Shown: positions 18,678 to 27,636 of the stretch, piece after piece
Numbering within the stretch: position 1 is the first letter of the stretch
How the letters are laid out: each line of letters starts with the position of its first letter
Assembly: GCF_003201355.1 (NCBI RefSeq)
Contig: NZ_QICL01000027.1
Location: 1 to 64,000 of the forward strand
Origin: Indolivaga alginatilytica
GTDB taxonomy: Bacteria; Bacteroidota; Bacteroidia; Bacteroidales; Dysgonomonadaceae
Length of the DNA: 64,000 bases
Reading direction: 5' to 3'
Position numbers and translations under genes: made by a program
Notes under the pieces: model-generated
The model's database searches: none
What the model saw: only the letters and a program-made list of their open reading frames with translations
What the model was told of the DNA's origin: nothing

Positions 18678-20219
18678 ATGGCACAAGAAGACGTTTTTAA
18701 GAAGATTGTTTCGCATTGTAAAGAGTATGGATTTGTATTTCAGTCCAGTGAAATTTATGATGGGTTGGGAGCAGTGTATGACTATGGTCAGAATGGAGTT
18801 GAATTAAAAAATAACCTCAAAAAATATTGGTGGGATAGTATGGTACTACTCAATGAAAATGTTGTAGGTATTGATTCTGCTATATTTATGCACCCTACTA
18901 TCTGGAAAGCTTCGGGACACGTAGATGCTTTTAATGATCCGTTGATTGACAATAAGGACAGTAAAAAACGTTATCGTGCAGATGTATTGGTTGAGGATTA
19001 TCTGGCTAAGATTGACGATAAAATAAACAAAGAAGTAGAAAAAGCAGCCAAGAAATTTGGTGATAGCTTTGATGCTGCCATGTTTCGTGAAACAAATCCG
19101 CGTGTATTGGAAAATCAGGCTAAGCGTGACGAAGTACATGCTCGTTTTGCAAAGGCGTTGAATGATTCGGACTTGGAAGAGTTACGCAACATTATTCTTG
19201 ATTGTGAAATTGTTTGCCCGATAAGCGGAACCCGTAACTGGACAGAGGTTCGTCAGTTCAATCTGATGTTTGCTACCGAAATGGGTTCTACGGCTGATGG
19301 TGCTATGAAAGTATATCTTCGACCCGAAACAGCTCAGGGTATTTTTGTAAACTTCCTGAATGTGCAAAAAACAGGGCGGATGAAGATTCCATTCGGAATA
19401 GCTCAGATCGGAAAAGCATTCCGTAACGAGATTGTCGCCCGTCAGTTTATTTTCCGTATGCGTGAATTCGAACAAATGGAAATGCAGTTTTTCGTTCGTC
19501 CCGGAGAGGAGCTTGAGTGGTTCAAAATATGGAAAGAAACTCGTATGAAATGGCATAAGTCGCTTGGTTATGGCGATGCTAAATACCGTTTCCATGATCA
19601 CGATAAATTGGCTCATTACGCTAATGCAGCAACAGATATAGAATTCGAAATGCCATTTGGTTTTAAAGAAGTAGAGGGTATTCACTCCCGTACTGATTTT
19701 GACTTGAGTAGTCATGAAAAATTCTCAGGAAAGAAAATTCAATATTTCGATTCAGAGTTGAATAAGTCATATACCCCTTACGTAGTTGAAACATCTATCG
19801 GAGTAGATCGTATGTTCCTTTCTACTATGGCGGCTTCGTATTGTGAAGAGATTTTAGAAAATGGCGAAACTCGTGTAGTCTTGAGACTACCTGCTCCATT
19901 GGCTCCTATTAAACTAGGAGTATGCCCATTAGTTAAGAAGGATGGTTTACCCGAGAAAGCAAGAGAGATAATCGATGCTTTGAAATTTGATTTCAAATGC
20001 CAATACGATGAGAAAGACAGTATCGGAAAACGTTACCGTCGCCACGATGCTATTGGTACACCTTATTGTGTAACTGTAGATCATCAAACATTGGAAGACA
20101 ATACTGTTACTATCCGTTATCGTGATACAATGCAGCAAGAACGTGTTGCTATCAGTGAACTGTCGGCAATAGTAGCTGATAAAGTAAGTATGAAAAGCCT
20201 ACTTAAGAATTTAGGATAA
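18678..20219 (+). CDS. glyS: Glycyl-tRNA synthetase, single-chain alpha2 type
   Basis: Charges tRNA-Gly with glycine in the cytoplasm; a class II synthetase of the dimeric type used by Bacteroidetes. N-terminal VFKKIVSHCKEYGFVFQSSEIYDGLGAVYDYG and GVELKNNLKKYWWDSMV are diagnostic; motif 2 shows as FRNEIVARQFIFRMREFEQ, motif 3 around VETSIGVDRMFLSTM, and an anticodon-binding domain closes the protein (KLGVCPLVKKDGLPEKA, VTIRYRDTMQQ). The length of 513 is normal. A textbook terminator follows. Single housekeeping gene, not part of the flanking glycan loci. Confidence 0.98.
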   Translation: MAQEDVFKKIVSHCKEYGFVFQSSEIYDGLGAVYDYGQNGVELKNNLKKYWWDSMVLLNENVVGIDSAIFMHPTIWKASGHVDAFNDPLIDNKDSKKRYRADVLVEDYLAKIDDKINKEVEKAAKKFGDSFDAAMFRETNPRVLENQAKRDEVHARFAKALNDSDLEELRNIILDCEIVCPISGTRNWTEVRQFNLMFATEMGSTADGAMKVYLRPETAQGIFVNFLNVQKTGRMKIPFGIAQIGKAFRNEIVARQFIFRMREFEQMEMQFFVRPGEELEWFKIWKETRMKWHKSLGYGDAKYRFHDHDKLAHYANAATDIEFEMPFGFKEVEGIHSRTDFDLSSHEKFSGKKIQYFDSELNKSYTPYVVETSIGVDRMFLSTMAASYCEEILENGETRVVLRLPAPLAPIKLGVCPLVKKDGLPEKAREIIDALKFDFKCQYDEKDSIGKRYRRHDAIGTPYCVTVDHQTLEDNTVTIRYRDTMQQERVAISELSAIVADKVSMKSLLKNLG

Positions 20220-20243
20220 GAAACTGTTAATAGTCTATGTAAG

Positions 20244-20276
20244 AGCTGCCCTTGTTTATCAAGGGCAGCTTTTTTT
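20244..20276 (+). terminator. Rho-independent terminator after glyS
   Basis: Perfect 11-bp arms AGCTGCCCTTG and CAAGGGCAGCT around TTTAT, followed by six T residues. Confidence 0.93.
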
Positions 20277-20994
20277 ATCTATAAATAGAATGTATGCTTA
20301 ATGAGGTATAGCTATAAGTAGGTTATGGCTATTTAAGTAGACTTATATCGCCCAAAGTTAACATTTTTTCTCAATTTGTTTAATGTTTTTTTTTATGTTT
20401 AGGCTGCAACACCAATACTTTTCTTGCATCCTTAATTAAAATATACCAGTTCAGTGTTATGTATGGTTTTTTCACAATTGTGTATAAGATCTGTTTTTTT
20501 TCGATAAATCATGGAGTGGCTCTAAGCTCTTCCGGTATTTTGTAGTGTGTTGGCTTATAATGTTTTATTGCAGGGTGAATTACCGGTATATTCTATTAGT
20601 ATTAAGCAAAATAAATTGTTTCTATATTTCTTATTTTCAGGTAAATAATCTCATTTTGTAATTTTCAACTACTATAAAGTAAATAATATTTGGAAAAAGT
20701 CCGTTTCTTTATTGTGTAGAATGAACATAATACATCGGTAAGGATATTTATGCAACAAAAAATATACTTAAGTGTTATAAAATCGACAACAGATATCTCT
20801 ATAAACTTTTAAGAGATAGGTTAAAAGAGAAATAAATTGGCTTTATTTGGAATAATGTTATATAGATATTTGATGTTTGTTGATTCTGGATATGAGTGTT
20901 GTCGTATTTTATTTTGAATCAGGTTTTATTTGTTGCAAGTGATTGTGAAATAAGATTGTGGCTGAAATGAGTATTAAATTCGATCAACTTTAAA
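20277..20994. other. Long gene-free stretch
   Basis: About 718 AT-rich bases with no supported ORF, no tRNA and none of the repeat families found elsewhere in the window. It presumably includes the promoter of the surface-protein gene at 20995, but I could not pick out a convincing box. Unusually long for this otherwise tightly packed region. Confidence 0.5.
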
Positions 20995-22536
20995 ATGAAA
21001 ACAAAATTATTTTTTATTTTCTTATTATTAATGTCTGCTTTAACAACTAATGCTCAGGTGGGAATTAATACAGAATCCCCCAAAGCAACATTGGATGTTA
21101 ATCCGAGTAACGCGGATGGTGTCGTTCCCGAGGGAATTATAGCTCCTAAGTTATCTCTTAAACAATTGGCAGATAAGGATAGCCAATATACCACGAATCA
21201 AACAGGCGCGATTGTTTATGTGAGTGATATATCGGGTACAACGACCGCCAAAACGACTAACATTAAGAAGGTAGGATACTATTATTTTGATGGAACTTTA
21301 TGGCAAGCCTTTGCCCAGACTTCGGCTGCGGGATGGAATCTGACAGGAAATACTGGAACCGATCCCTTAGCCAATTTTTTGGGAACCACTGATAATAAAG
21401 ACCTTCTTTTTAAAAGGAATAATGTATTGGCAGGTTATTTGGGAAGTAGCGGATATAATGGCGAGACAAATAATACGGTATTCGGCGTGGGTGCATTGAG
21501 TACTTCGGCAACAACTCCGGGGTGGAATGTGGCTATAGGTAATAACAGCTTGAGAGCCAATACTACTGGTGGAAACAATACTGCTATAGGGCACAGCTCT
21601 CTTGTCGCTAACGATAAGGGTGGCGATAATACGGCTATCGGGTTCAGTAGTCAGTCGGCAAATGTTTCAGGGACATATAATATTTCTGTAGGGAGTGCCA
21701 CTTTAAACAGTAACGTTATAGGAGGTAGTAATACTGCCGTCGGAGCGCATAGCCTTAGTAAAAGTACCGGAAGTTTCAACACAGCCGTAGGAAATAATTC
21801 TATTGCAAATCTTACGTCCGGCGAAAGCAATATAGGTATAGGCTACCTATCAGGTTCGGGACTTACCACAGGTTCTAATAATATCGCTATAGGTAAAAAT
21901 ACAAGCCTGCCGGCAACGTCCTCCAATCAGATGAATATAGGTAATTTGCTGTTTGGTACGGGTATGAGCGGTACTCTTGCTGCACCGGCAGGCAGGGTTG
22001 GGATAGGAACATCTGTTCCGGCTTCAACATTGCATATCAACGGAGACTTGACTATCGGAACAGCTAACACGGCATCTGCCGATGTGTCTATGCTTGTACG
22101 CAACAATACTTCGGGCTTGGTGGGCGTAATTCCTCAAACAAATATTCCTTTTAATCCGGTAGCCTCCGGTGCTACTGTAACAATGGATGTCGGGGCGTTA
22201 TTCTATCCGGGAGCCGGTCATATTATTGTGACTTCTAATAACACTTGTAACAGATTTATGACTGCTATATTCAGTGTTGTAGTATCACATCCTACAGACT
22301 TCGGCTTATCTATCGTGTATTTAAATGGTATGGCAAGAGAGGTTGTAGGCGTGGCAACTAAAGTTAGCTCGTTCAAATATCAGGTGAAATTTCCGAATGT
22401 GACAACCTGTGCCGACGGAGGTAACGGTACTCAGTTCGATTTTACGATAGATACAAGCGTACCGGGTAAAATCTCGATCACTAATAACGGAAATATTACA
22501 CGTAGTTATTCTGTGAGAATTTCTCAGATTATTTAA
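20995..22536 (+). CDS. Secreted surface protein with YadA-head-like repeats
   Basis: Exported by a signal peptide (MKTKLFFIFLLLMSALTTNAQ). The first 110 residues resemble the N-terminus of many secreted Bacteroidetes proteins (VGINTESPKATLDV, YYYFDGTLWQAF). Residues about 155-310 hold at least seven repeats of 14-18 residues with the core NTAIGxxSL, for example GGNNTAIGHSSLVAND and GSFNTAVGNNSIANL. This is the left-handed beta-roll head repeat of trimeric adhesins and some tail fibres. RVGIGTSVPASTLHI then leads into a beta-rich C-terminal domain. No type IX sorting domain is evident. An adhesive or structural role is inferred from the repeats only. Confidence 0.8.
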   Translation: MKTKLFFIFLLLMSALTTNAQVGINTESPKATLDVNPSNADGVVPEGIIAPKLSLKQLADKDSQYTTNQTGAIVYVSDISGTTTAKTTNIKKVGYYYFDGTLWQAFAQTSAAGWNLTGNTGTDPLANFLGTTDNKDLLFKRNNVLAGYLGSSGYNGETNNTVFGVGALSTSATTPGWNVAIGNNSLRANTTGGNNTAIGHSSLVANDKGGDNTAIGFSSQSANVSGTYNISVGSATLNSNVIGGSNTAVGAHSLSKSTGSFNTAVGNNSIANLTSGESNIGIGYLSGSGLTTGSNNIAIGKNTSLPATSSNQMNIGNLLFGTGMSGTLAAPAGRVGIGTSVPASTLHINGDLTIGTANTASADVSMLVRNNTSGLVGVIPQTNIPFNPVASGATVTMDVGALFYPGAGHIIVTSNNTCNRFMTAIFSVVVSHPTDFGLSIVYLNGMAREVVGVATKVSSFKYQVKFPNVTTCADGGNGTQFDFTIDTSVPGKISITNNGNITRSYSVRISQII

Positions 22537-22567
22537 GAGTAAGGTATAAATATAATAGCCTGATAGA

Positions 22568-22599
22568 GTGTGAGGGTGATTTTGGGATCATTCTCACAT
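22568..22599 (+). terminator. Probable terminator after the repeat protein
   Basis: Arms GTGTGAGGGTGAT and ATCATTCTCACAT pair through G-T wobbles around a 6-base loop and are followed by a T-rich stretch. Confidence 0.6.
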
Positions 22600-22660
22600 T
22601 TATTTTGATAGTGCAGATTGATATTTACATTTTTTATATAAGACTTCCCTTTAAATGTTC

Positions 22661-22668
22661 TATTTTTG
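22661..22668 (+). promoter_or_regulatory. -7 promoter box of the FKBP gene
   Basis: TATTTTTG matches TAnnTTTG exactly. It overlaps the first in-frame start at 22666, which therefore cannot be the translated start, and supports the ATG at 22693. Confidence 0.6.
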
Positions 22669-22692
22669 CGAGATAAATTGAAAACTAGTCTA

Positions 22693-23394
22693 ATGAGAAA
22701 GAAATTATATCTTTTCCCTTTGTTCGTTTTAGTATTTTTCTTGTTTGCAACTACATCTTGCCTTAATAGTGATAATAATAATGAGGTTGCAGTAGATGAA
22801 GTATGGAAGGCCTTGAATGAATCCCGATTTGCAAAAGTAGCAAGTGATGATTCATTTAACGCTTTATCGTCTCAAACAGGTTATGGTAAAGTCTATTGGC
22901 AAAAATCAACTGAAATTACCAATGTTGATCAAGGTAATACTGTAAGAATAAGCGTTGAAGGAAGACCTGAGTTTACGGATACTGTAGTGGTTCGTTATGA
23001 GGGATGGTTCTTTGATAAAGATGAAAAGAAAGTTATTTTTGATTCTACTGAAAACCCATCTTTAATCTCTACGATTAAATATAGATATGGACTTGCTTCT
23101 AGTACGCAACCCAATTATAATAAAGCAACATTTGCAGTGAATCCAAGAACGGATGGAACCTATACAGGTGTTTATGGGGTTATTGAGGGTTGGTCGACAT
23201 TACTACAAGATATGAAAGTTGGAGATGAACGTTTAGTTTGTATACCTCAGGAGCTGGCATATGGGGGAACAGCAAATACTTATACGCCAAATGTAACAGG
23301 GGCGCCGACTTTTACGATTGTACCGGCTTACACAACGCTTTGGTTCAGAGTTAAACTCTATGAAATTATACCGATGAAACCACTAAATAGCTGA
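22693..23394 (+). CDS. FKBP-type peptidyl-prolyl isomerase lipoprotein
   Basis: Folding helper acting on Xaa-Pro bonds outside the inner membrane. From the ATG at 22693 the protein opens MRKKLYLFPLFVLVFFLF and a lipobox ending TTSC. The FKBP fold shows as TDTVVVRYEGWFF, then GVIEGWSTLLQDMKVGDERLVCIPQELAYGG, and TLWFRVKLYEI. An insertion of about 45 residues separates the first strand from the VIEGW helix. The neighbour dacB is convergent with only six bases between stops. Confidence 0.92.
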   Translation: MRKKLYLFPLFVLVFFLFATTSCLNSDNNNEVAVDEVWKALNESRFAKVASDDSFNALSSQTGYGKVYWQKSTEITNVDQGNTVRISVEGRPEFTDTVVVRYEGWFFDKDEKKVIFDSTENPSLISTIKYRYGLASSTQPNYNKATFAVNPRTDGTYTGVYGVIEGWSTLLQDMKVGDERLVCIPQELAYGGTANTYTPNVTGAPTFTIVPAYTTLWFRVKLYEIIPMKPLNS

Positions 23395-23400
23395 AATCGG

Positions 23401-24837
23401 TCAGAAGAGATCTAATAATAAACTTTCAATAGCCCTCACAACATCTTTGCGGGGGCTATTGTAGTTATTGACCATAATGCTGAAAACATATTTTTTATCA
23501 CCATCTATGTAGTAACCTGCATAACATTGTACATTGGCAATGCTTCCGCTTTTTACATATAGCTTGCCTTGCAGGCGTGTTCCCTTTAGTAAATTTCTGA
23601 CAGTACCTTCTTTTCCTGCTTTTGGCAGGGAGGTAAAGAAGGCATTCGTATATTTACTTCTTACTTGCATATATATTAGGATATCGCAAAGAATCTCCGG
23701 ATTTATGCTGTTGGAAGGAGCCAACCCACATCCATCATAAATGTGTATTCCATCAGTGTTTAAACCTTTAGATGCCCAGTAGTTATTTGTTCTGTTTATT
23801 CCTTCAGTGAGAGGATCGCTATATGTGTCAGGATTGGCTTGGCGTCCGATAGTTCTCATTAAATGCTCTGAATAATGATTATTGCTTTTTTCATTAATTA
23901 CGCGTATAATCTCTCTTAGAGCAGGAGATAATTCTTTATAAAAAGAAACAGTTTCATATGGATTTGCCTTGTATGAATTATACATTTGCTGAAAATACTG
24001 CTGGCGTGTAGTTCCAATTGAATTTATTCTAAAATTGTTTTGTGCTAAAGTATTCGCAAGAGCCTCACCTAATATTATTCCCGGGTCGGGGAAATCTCCT
24101 TTGATAACAAAAGATGATCTCTTGGCTGGGATATCACCTGCTAACCTTCTATAATTAGAGAACGGCTCGCCGTTTATATTGCCATTATCTTTACCCTCGT
24201 AATTCAATTGAAGATTATTTGAGAATACAATATTTCTCATATTGGGAACTGTTTTTAGGATTGCAGGGCAAGTGTCAGTCCTCATTGTATTCAGGAACAA
24301 TTGGTACATATTATCAAACACACTGATACCGTAAGCTCCGGATGCAAAGTAATTCCCCATATCTTCCCTCAGCCATTTGGATGATATTCCGTTATAGCCG
24401 AAAAAGTCATCGGCAATTGTTATGTCAATCGGGTATTCTGTTTTAAATTTCTTTTGGATATGTTGTACCCAGTTACCCAAAAATGCGGAAGGATTCTCAA
24501 AGAGGTACTCACTCCCAAGAGTAGGGTCTCCATGTCCATGAACAATAAGGTGTTGAGGGTTGTTTTTATCAATGGATAATTCTGTTGAAAATTGATAATC
24601 TTCACCTAGTAGTTCAAGAGCTGTGGCGGTAGTTAATATTTTTAGAGTAGAAGCCGGAGTCAATGAAACAGCTTTGTTGTATGATACTATGTTATTTCCC
24701 GAAAGATCTTTTACACAAACTCCGATGGATGCATTCTCGAATCCGGAAGTTTGTACGAATTTTTCAATCGCAGCATTTTGCTGACTGGATACAGTTATAA
24801 AACAGAAATTTAATATAAGGACTAAATAGTATTTCAT
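23401..24837 (-). CDS. dacB: D-Ala-D-Ala carboxypeptidase/endopeptidase, S13 family
   Basis: Periplasmic penicillin-binding protein (PBP4 type) that trims peptidoglycan peptides. Start at 24837 (MKYYLVLILNFCFITVSSQ) gives a clean signal peptide; the frame extends upstream to 24870 without one. The three active-site boxes are present: STLK in LTPASTLKILTTA, SNN in NEKSNNHYSEHLMR, and KSG in KLYVKSGSIANVQCYAGY. SSKWLREDMGNYFASGAYG lies in the S13-specific inserted region. The length of about 478 residues is standard. Confidence 0.95.
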   Translation of the reverse strand: MKYYLVLILNFCFITVSSQQNAAIEKFVQTSGFENASIGVCVKDLSGNNIVSYNKAVSLTPASTLKILTTATALELLGEDYQFSTELSIDKNNPQHLIVHGHGDPTLGSEYLFENPSAFLGNWVQHIQKKFKTEYPIDITIADDFFGYNGISSKWLREDMGNYFASGAYGISVFDNMYQLFLNTMRTDTCPAILKTVPNMRNIVFSNNLQLNYEGKDNGNINGEPFSNYRRLAGDIPAKRSSFVIKGDFPDPGIILGEALANTLAQNNFRINSIGTTRQQYFQQMYNSYKANPYETVSFYKELSPALREIIRVINEKSNNHYSEHLMRTIGRQANPDTYSDPLTEGINRTNNYWASKGLNTDGIHIYDGCGLAPSNSINPEILCDILIYMQVRSKYTNAFFTSLPKAGKEGTVRNLLKGTRLQGKLYVKSGSIANVQCYAGYYIDGDKKYVFSIMVNNYNSPRKDVVRAIESLLLDLF

Positions 24838-24907
24838 TTCGTAATAATTTAGTGGTAGACGAGTAAACAACTTGTACTAATAACAGGTATTGTTTCTGAA
24901 AAACAAA

Positions 24908-24915
24908 TATCTTTG
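24908..24915 (+). promoter_or_regulatory. -7 promoter box of the AI-2E family gene
   Basis: TATCTTTG matches TAnnTTTG exactly, 36 bases before the ATG at 24951. A TTG at about 24890 could serve as part of a -33 element, though its spacing is a little short. Confidence 0.5.
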
Positions 24916-24950
24916 TAAAGATAAACAAATTGAAAAATAAGAAAAATTTC

Positions 24951-26087
24951 ATGAGGAACAGTTTTGATAGGCCTTTTACTTTCGATCGGGTAATTCGCTT
25001 GACTATAAGTGTGATACTGATCGGACTCGGTATATATATGATTTATATCCTGAGAAGTGTGTTGCTTCCTTTCTTAGTGGCTTGGCTAATGGCTTATCTC
25101 CTCAATCCTGTGGTTCGTTTTATCCAAGAGAAACTTCGGCTTAAAAAGAGAGTTGTTGCAGTGTTGATTACCTTTGGCCTGCTCATCGGTATATTAACAC
25201 TTTTCTCTATATGTATAACGCCTTTAGTCGAAAATGAGCTTTATCAGATTAATAGTTTAATTACCTCATACGATCTTCAGTCTTTCACTGTCAATGGTAT
25301 GCCATTGAGCGTACACGATTTCATAGCTAAAAATATTGATTTCGATTCACTCAGAAATGTTCTGTCGAAAGAAAATGCTTCTGAAACCATAAGGTATTTG
25401 ATTCCGACTTTAGAAAATATGGTATCTAATAGTATATCTTTCATCCTCGGATTTACAGTTGTATTTATTATTATATTATATCTGATATTTATTTTATTGG
25501 ATTATGATAAGATCAATAAACTGTGGATGGATCTTATACCACATCGTCATAGAGCCTTTGTTAGCAGAGTAACGGTGGATGTTGAAAGGAGTATGAATAA
25601 ATATTTCCGGCATCAGGCACTTATCTGTGTTATTGTAGCAATTTTATTTGCAACAGGTTTTCAGATTATAGGACTGCCTTTAGCTATAGTACTAGGTATT
25701 CTTATCGGTTTCTTGCATATGGTACCTTACATGCATATTATAAGTGTAGTACCTGCTGCGTTATTATGTTGGTTAAAGGTTTCTCAAACGGGTGAGAGTT
25801 TTTGGGCTCTTATAGGTTTGGTTATTTTACTCTATCTTGTTATCCAATGTATTATCGATATTATACTTGTACCTCGGATAATGGGTAAAGCTATGGGACT
25901 CAATCCGGCTATAATATTGCTGTCTCTCTCGATCTGGGGCTCGCTTATGGGTATTGCGGGAATGATTATTGCAATTCCTCTTACAACTTTATTGCTTTCT
26001 TACTATCAGCAGTTTATAGATTCGGAAGAAGAGGTTGAAGAAGATGTTCCGACTGAAAATTCAGATAAAGAACTCTCGAATGAGTAG
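24951..26087 (+). CDS. AI-2E family (PerM-like) membrane permease
   Basis: Inner-membrane protein of the PF01594 family, whose members move quorum-signal, sodium or other solutes; the substrate here is unknown. The ATG at 24951 (MRNSFDRPFTFDRVIRL) is preferred over the TTG at 24930. The expected pattern of about eight spans is visible: LTISVILIGLGIYMIYIL, LLPFLVAWLMAYLLNPVV, VAVLITFGLLIGILTLF, a soluble middle, SFILGFTVVFIIILYLIFIL, and four closing helices with GFLHMVPYMHIISVVPA and VPRIMGKAMGLNP. The C-terminus is acidic (SEEEVEEDVPTE). Confidence 0.92.
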   Translation: MRNSFDRPFTFDRVIRLTISVILIGLGIYMIYILRSVLLPFLVAWLMAYLLNPVVRFIQEKLRLKKRVVAVLITFGLLIGILTLFSICITPLVENELYQINSLITSYDLQSFTVNGMPLSVHDFIAKNIDFDSLRNVLSKENASETIRYLIPTLENMVSNSISFILGFTVVFIIILYLIFILLDYDKINKLWMDLIPHRHRAFVSRVTVDVERSMNKYFRHQALICVIVAILFATGFQIIGLPLAIVLGILIGFLHMVPYMHIISVVPAALLCWLKVSQTGESFWALIGLVILLYLVIQCIIDIILVPRIMGKAMGLNPAIILLSLSIWGSLMGIAGMIIAIPLTTLLLSYYQQFIDSEEEVEEDVPTENSDKELSNE

Positions 26088-26094
26088 TTTTTTG

Positions 26095-26102
26095 TACCTT
26101 TG
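26095..26102 (+). promoter_or_regulatory. -7 promoter box of the DUF3127 gene
   Basis: TACCTTTG matches TAnnTTTG exactly, 30 bases before the ATG at 26132. Confidence 0.55.
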
Positions 26103-26131
26103 TCTTTAATAAAAATTTTTAAGTTTGAATT

Positions 26132-26503
26132 ATGCAATTAATAGCAAAATTAATACAAGTATTGCCACTCCAGACCGGAATGGGAAAAAACGGAGAGTGG
26201 AGAAAGCAAGATGTAGTTGTGGAAACAGATGGACAGTATCCTAAAAAAGTATGTATCTCAATATGGGGTGATAAAGCCAGTGAATCGGTACTTCAAATTG
26301 GAAACATGCTTGATATATCGTTTGATGTGGAAAGCCGCGAATACAACGGACGCTGGTATACTGACGTAAAAGCTTGGAAAGTAGATTTGGCTATGCCTTC
26401 AGCCGGAGGTTCTGCTCAGGGAATCCCCGAATATGCTCAACAAACTCCCCCTCCTGCGCCTGCGGATTTTGGCGGAGACAGTGCCGACGATCTGCCTTTC
26501 TGA
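26132..26503 (+). CDS. DUF3127 protein, OB-fold/SSB-like
   Basis: A Bacteroidetes family of small proteins, likely with an OB fold. Conserved pieces include MQLIAKLIQVLPLQTGMGKNG, WRKQDVVVETDGQYPKKVCI and REYNGRWYTDVKAWKV. The C-terminus is a Pro/Gly-rich linker ending SADDLPF, closely resembling the acidic DDDLPF tip by which SSB recruits partner proteins, so a DNA-metabolism role is a reasonable inference, not shown. The length of 123 residues is typical. It is followed by a REP-like element and the dehydrogenase. Confidence 0.88.
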   Translation: MQLIAKLIQVLPLQTGMGKNGEWRKQDVVVETDGQYPKKVCISIWGDKASESVLQIGNMLDISFDVESREYNGRWYTDVKAWKVDLAMPSAGGSAQGIPEYAQQTPPPAPADFGGDSADDLPF

Positions 26504-26520
26504 TTAGTGATATTTTCCAG

Positions 26521-26580
26521 AACTATAATAGCTTCCGGTTGTTATACTTGTCAAAATATTAAATAGGTCTCAGACCTTAC
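26521..26580 (+). repeat. REP-like element, copy G
   Basis: Starts AACTATAATAGC, has TTGTTATACTTGTC in the middle and ends with AAATAGGTCTCAGACCTTA, whose core is the hairpin AGGTC-TCA-GACCT. It belongs to the AAATAGGTCT subfamily with F, H and K. It ends four bases before the dehydrogenase start. Confidence 0.75.
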
Positions 26581-26583
26581 ATT

Positions 26584-27537
26584 ATGAAGAAGAAAGTATT
26601 ATCAGGTCATAATTTTCATCGTGAGCCTTTTCAGATATTGGAAGATCAGTTTGATGTAACATATCCTTCAACAGGACATTTCAAAAAAGATCAGATACTT
26701 GATATAATAGAAGAATACGAGGTTTTTATACCCAATTTCAGCTTTTATACTGATAAGGAGATTATTGATAAAGCGAAGAACTTAAAGCTTATAGCCAACT
26801 TTGGTGTAGGGTATAATAATATCGATGCCGAATATGCCGCTCAAAAAGGAATTGCAGTAACCAATACACCAAACTCGGTTTTAGAGCCTACTGCCGAACT
26901 TTGCTTTGGACTTATTCATGCAGTTGCCCGCCGCATTGGTTTCTATAACAATAAGCTGCGTACTCCTGAAGGATTGAGCTGGGGACTATACGATAATCCC
27001 GGAATAGCTATTTTCGGTAAAACGTTAGGAATATATGGTTTCGGACGCATCGGACAGGCTGTTGCCAGACGTGCTGTTGCTGCCGGAATGGATATTATTT
27101 ATCATAACAGAAAACCGGTTGCAAAAGGAATAGAAGAGCAATATAATGCCAGATATGTAAGCTTTGAGGAGTTACTTTCTCAGTCTGATTTTATATCTGT
27201 CAATGCTCCCGCTACTCCTGAAACCTATCATATTATCGACGAGAAGGCAATAAGTAAGATGAAGCCTGATGCAATACTTATTAATACCTCCCGGGGTTCT
27301 ACGGTCGATGAAGCTGCTTTGATAAAAGCCTTAAAGAATAATCGAATCTTTGGTGCAGGATTGGATGTCTTTGAAAACGAACCTCGTATCAATCCCGAAT
27401 TTTTAGTCCTCGATAATGTTGTTTTGACTCCTCATACAGGAACACAAACTATTGAAGGCAGATATGATATGCAACGTGAAGTAGCCGAAAATATTATTAA
27501 CTTCTACAATGGAGGCGTAATATCGAAGGTAAACTGA
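26584..27537 (+). CDS. D-isomer-specific 2-hydroxyacid dehydrogenase
   Basis: NAD-dependent interconversion of a D-2-hydroxyacid and its 2-keto acid; exact substrate not readable. The Rossmann motif is LGIYGFGRIGQAVARR. The catalytic triad is visible as Arg in INTSRGSTVDE, Glu in VFENEPRINPEF and His in LTPHTGTQTIEGR. NFGVGYNNIDAEYA and NTPNSVLEPTAEL are further family landmarks. The length of 317 is normal. It is led by REP-like copy G and its stop lies within a 15-bp tandem duplication. Confidence 0.93.
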   Translation: MKKKVLSGHNFHREPFQILEDQFDVTYPSTGHFKKDQILDIIEEYEVFIPNFSFYTDKEIIDKAKNLKLIANFGVGYNNIDAEYAAQKGIAVTNTPNSVLEPTAELCFGLIHAVARRIGFYNNKLRTPEGLSWGLYDNPGIAIFGKTLGIYGFGRIGQAVARRAVAAGMDIIYHNRKPVAKGIEEQYNARYVSFEELLSQSDFISVNAPATPETYHIIDEKAISKMKPDAILINTSRGSTVDEAALIKALKNNRIFGAGLDVFENEPRINPEFLVLDNVVLTPHTGTQTIEGRYDMQREVAENIINFYNGGVISKVN

Positions 27538-27557
27538 GCCGGGGTAAACTGAGCCGG
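27528..27557 (+). repeat. Tandem 15-mer duplication over the stop codon
   Basis: GGTAAACTGAGCCGG occurs twice in a row (27528-27542 and 27543-27557). The dehydrogenase stop TGA (27535-27537) is inside the first copy, so the duplication leaves the protein unchanged. Confidence 0.85.
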
Positions 27558-27575
27558 ATAAAATAAACGATTATA

Positions 27576-27614
27576 AAAAATCTCTTGTAAATATAGTTTT
27601 TGCAAGAGATTTTT
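27576..27614. terminator. Bidirectional terminator
   Basis: Arms AAAAATCTCTTG and CAAGAGATTTTT are perfect over 12 bp with a 15-base loop and A/T tracts on both sides. It separates the convergent dehydrogenase and DUF4026-like genes. Confidence 0.8.
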
Positions 27615-27636
27615 CTTTTGTTATATTTGTACAGAA

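Noticed and set aside
23428-23462. Hairpin as a dacB/FKBP terminator
   Set aside because: The imperfect AATAGCCC/GGGCTATT stem lies within the last codons of dacB, so it is probably constrained by coding.
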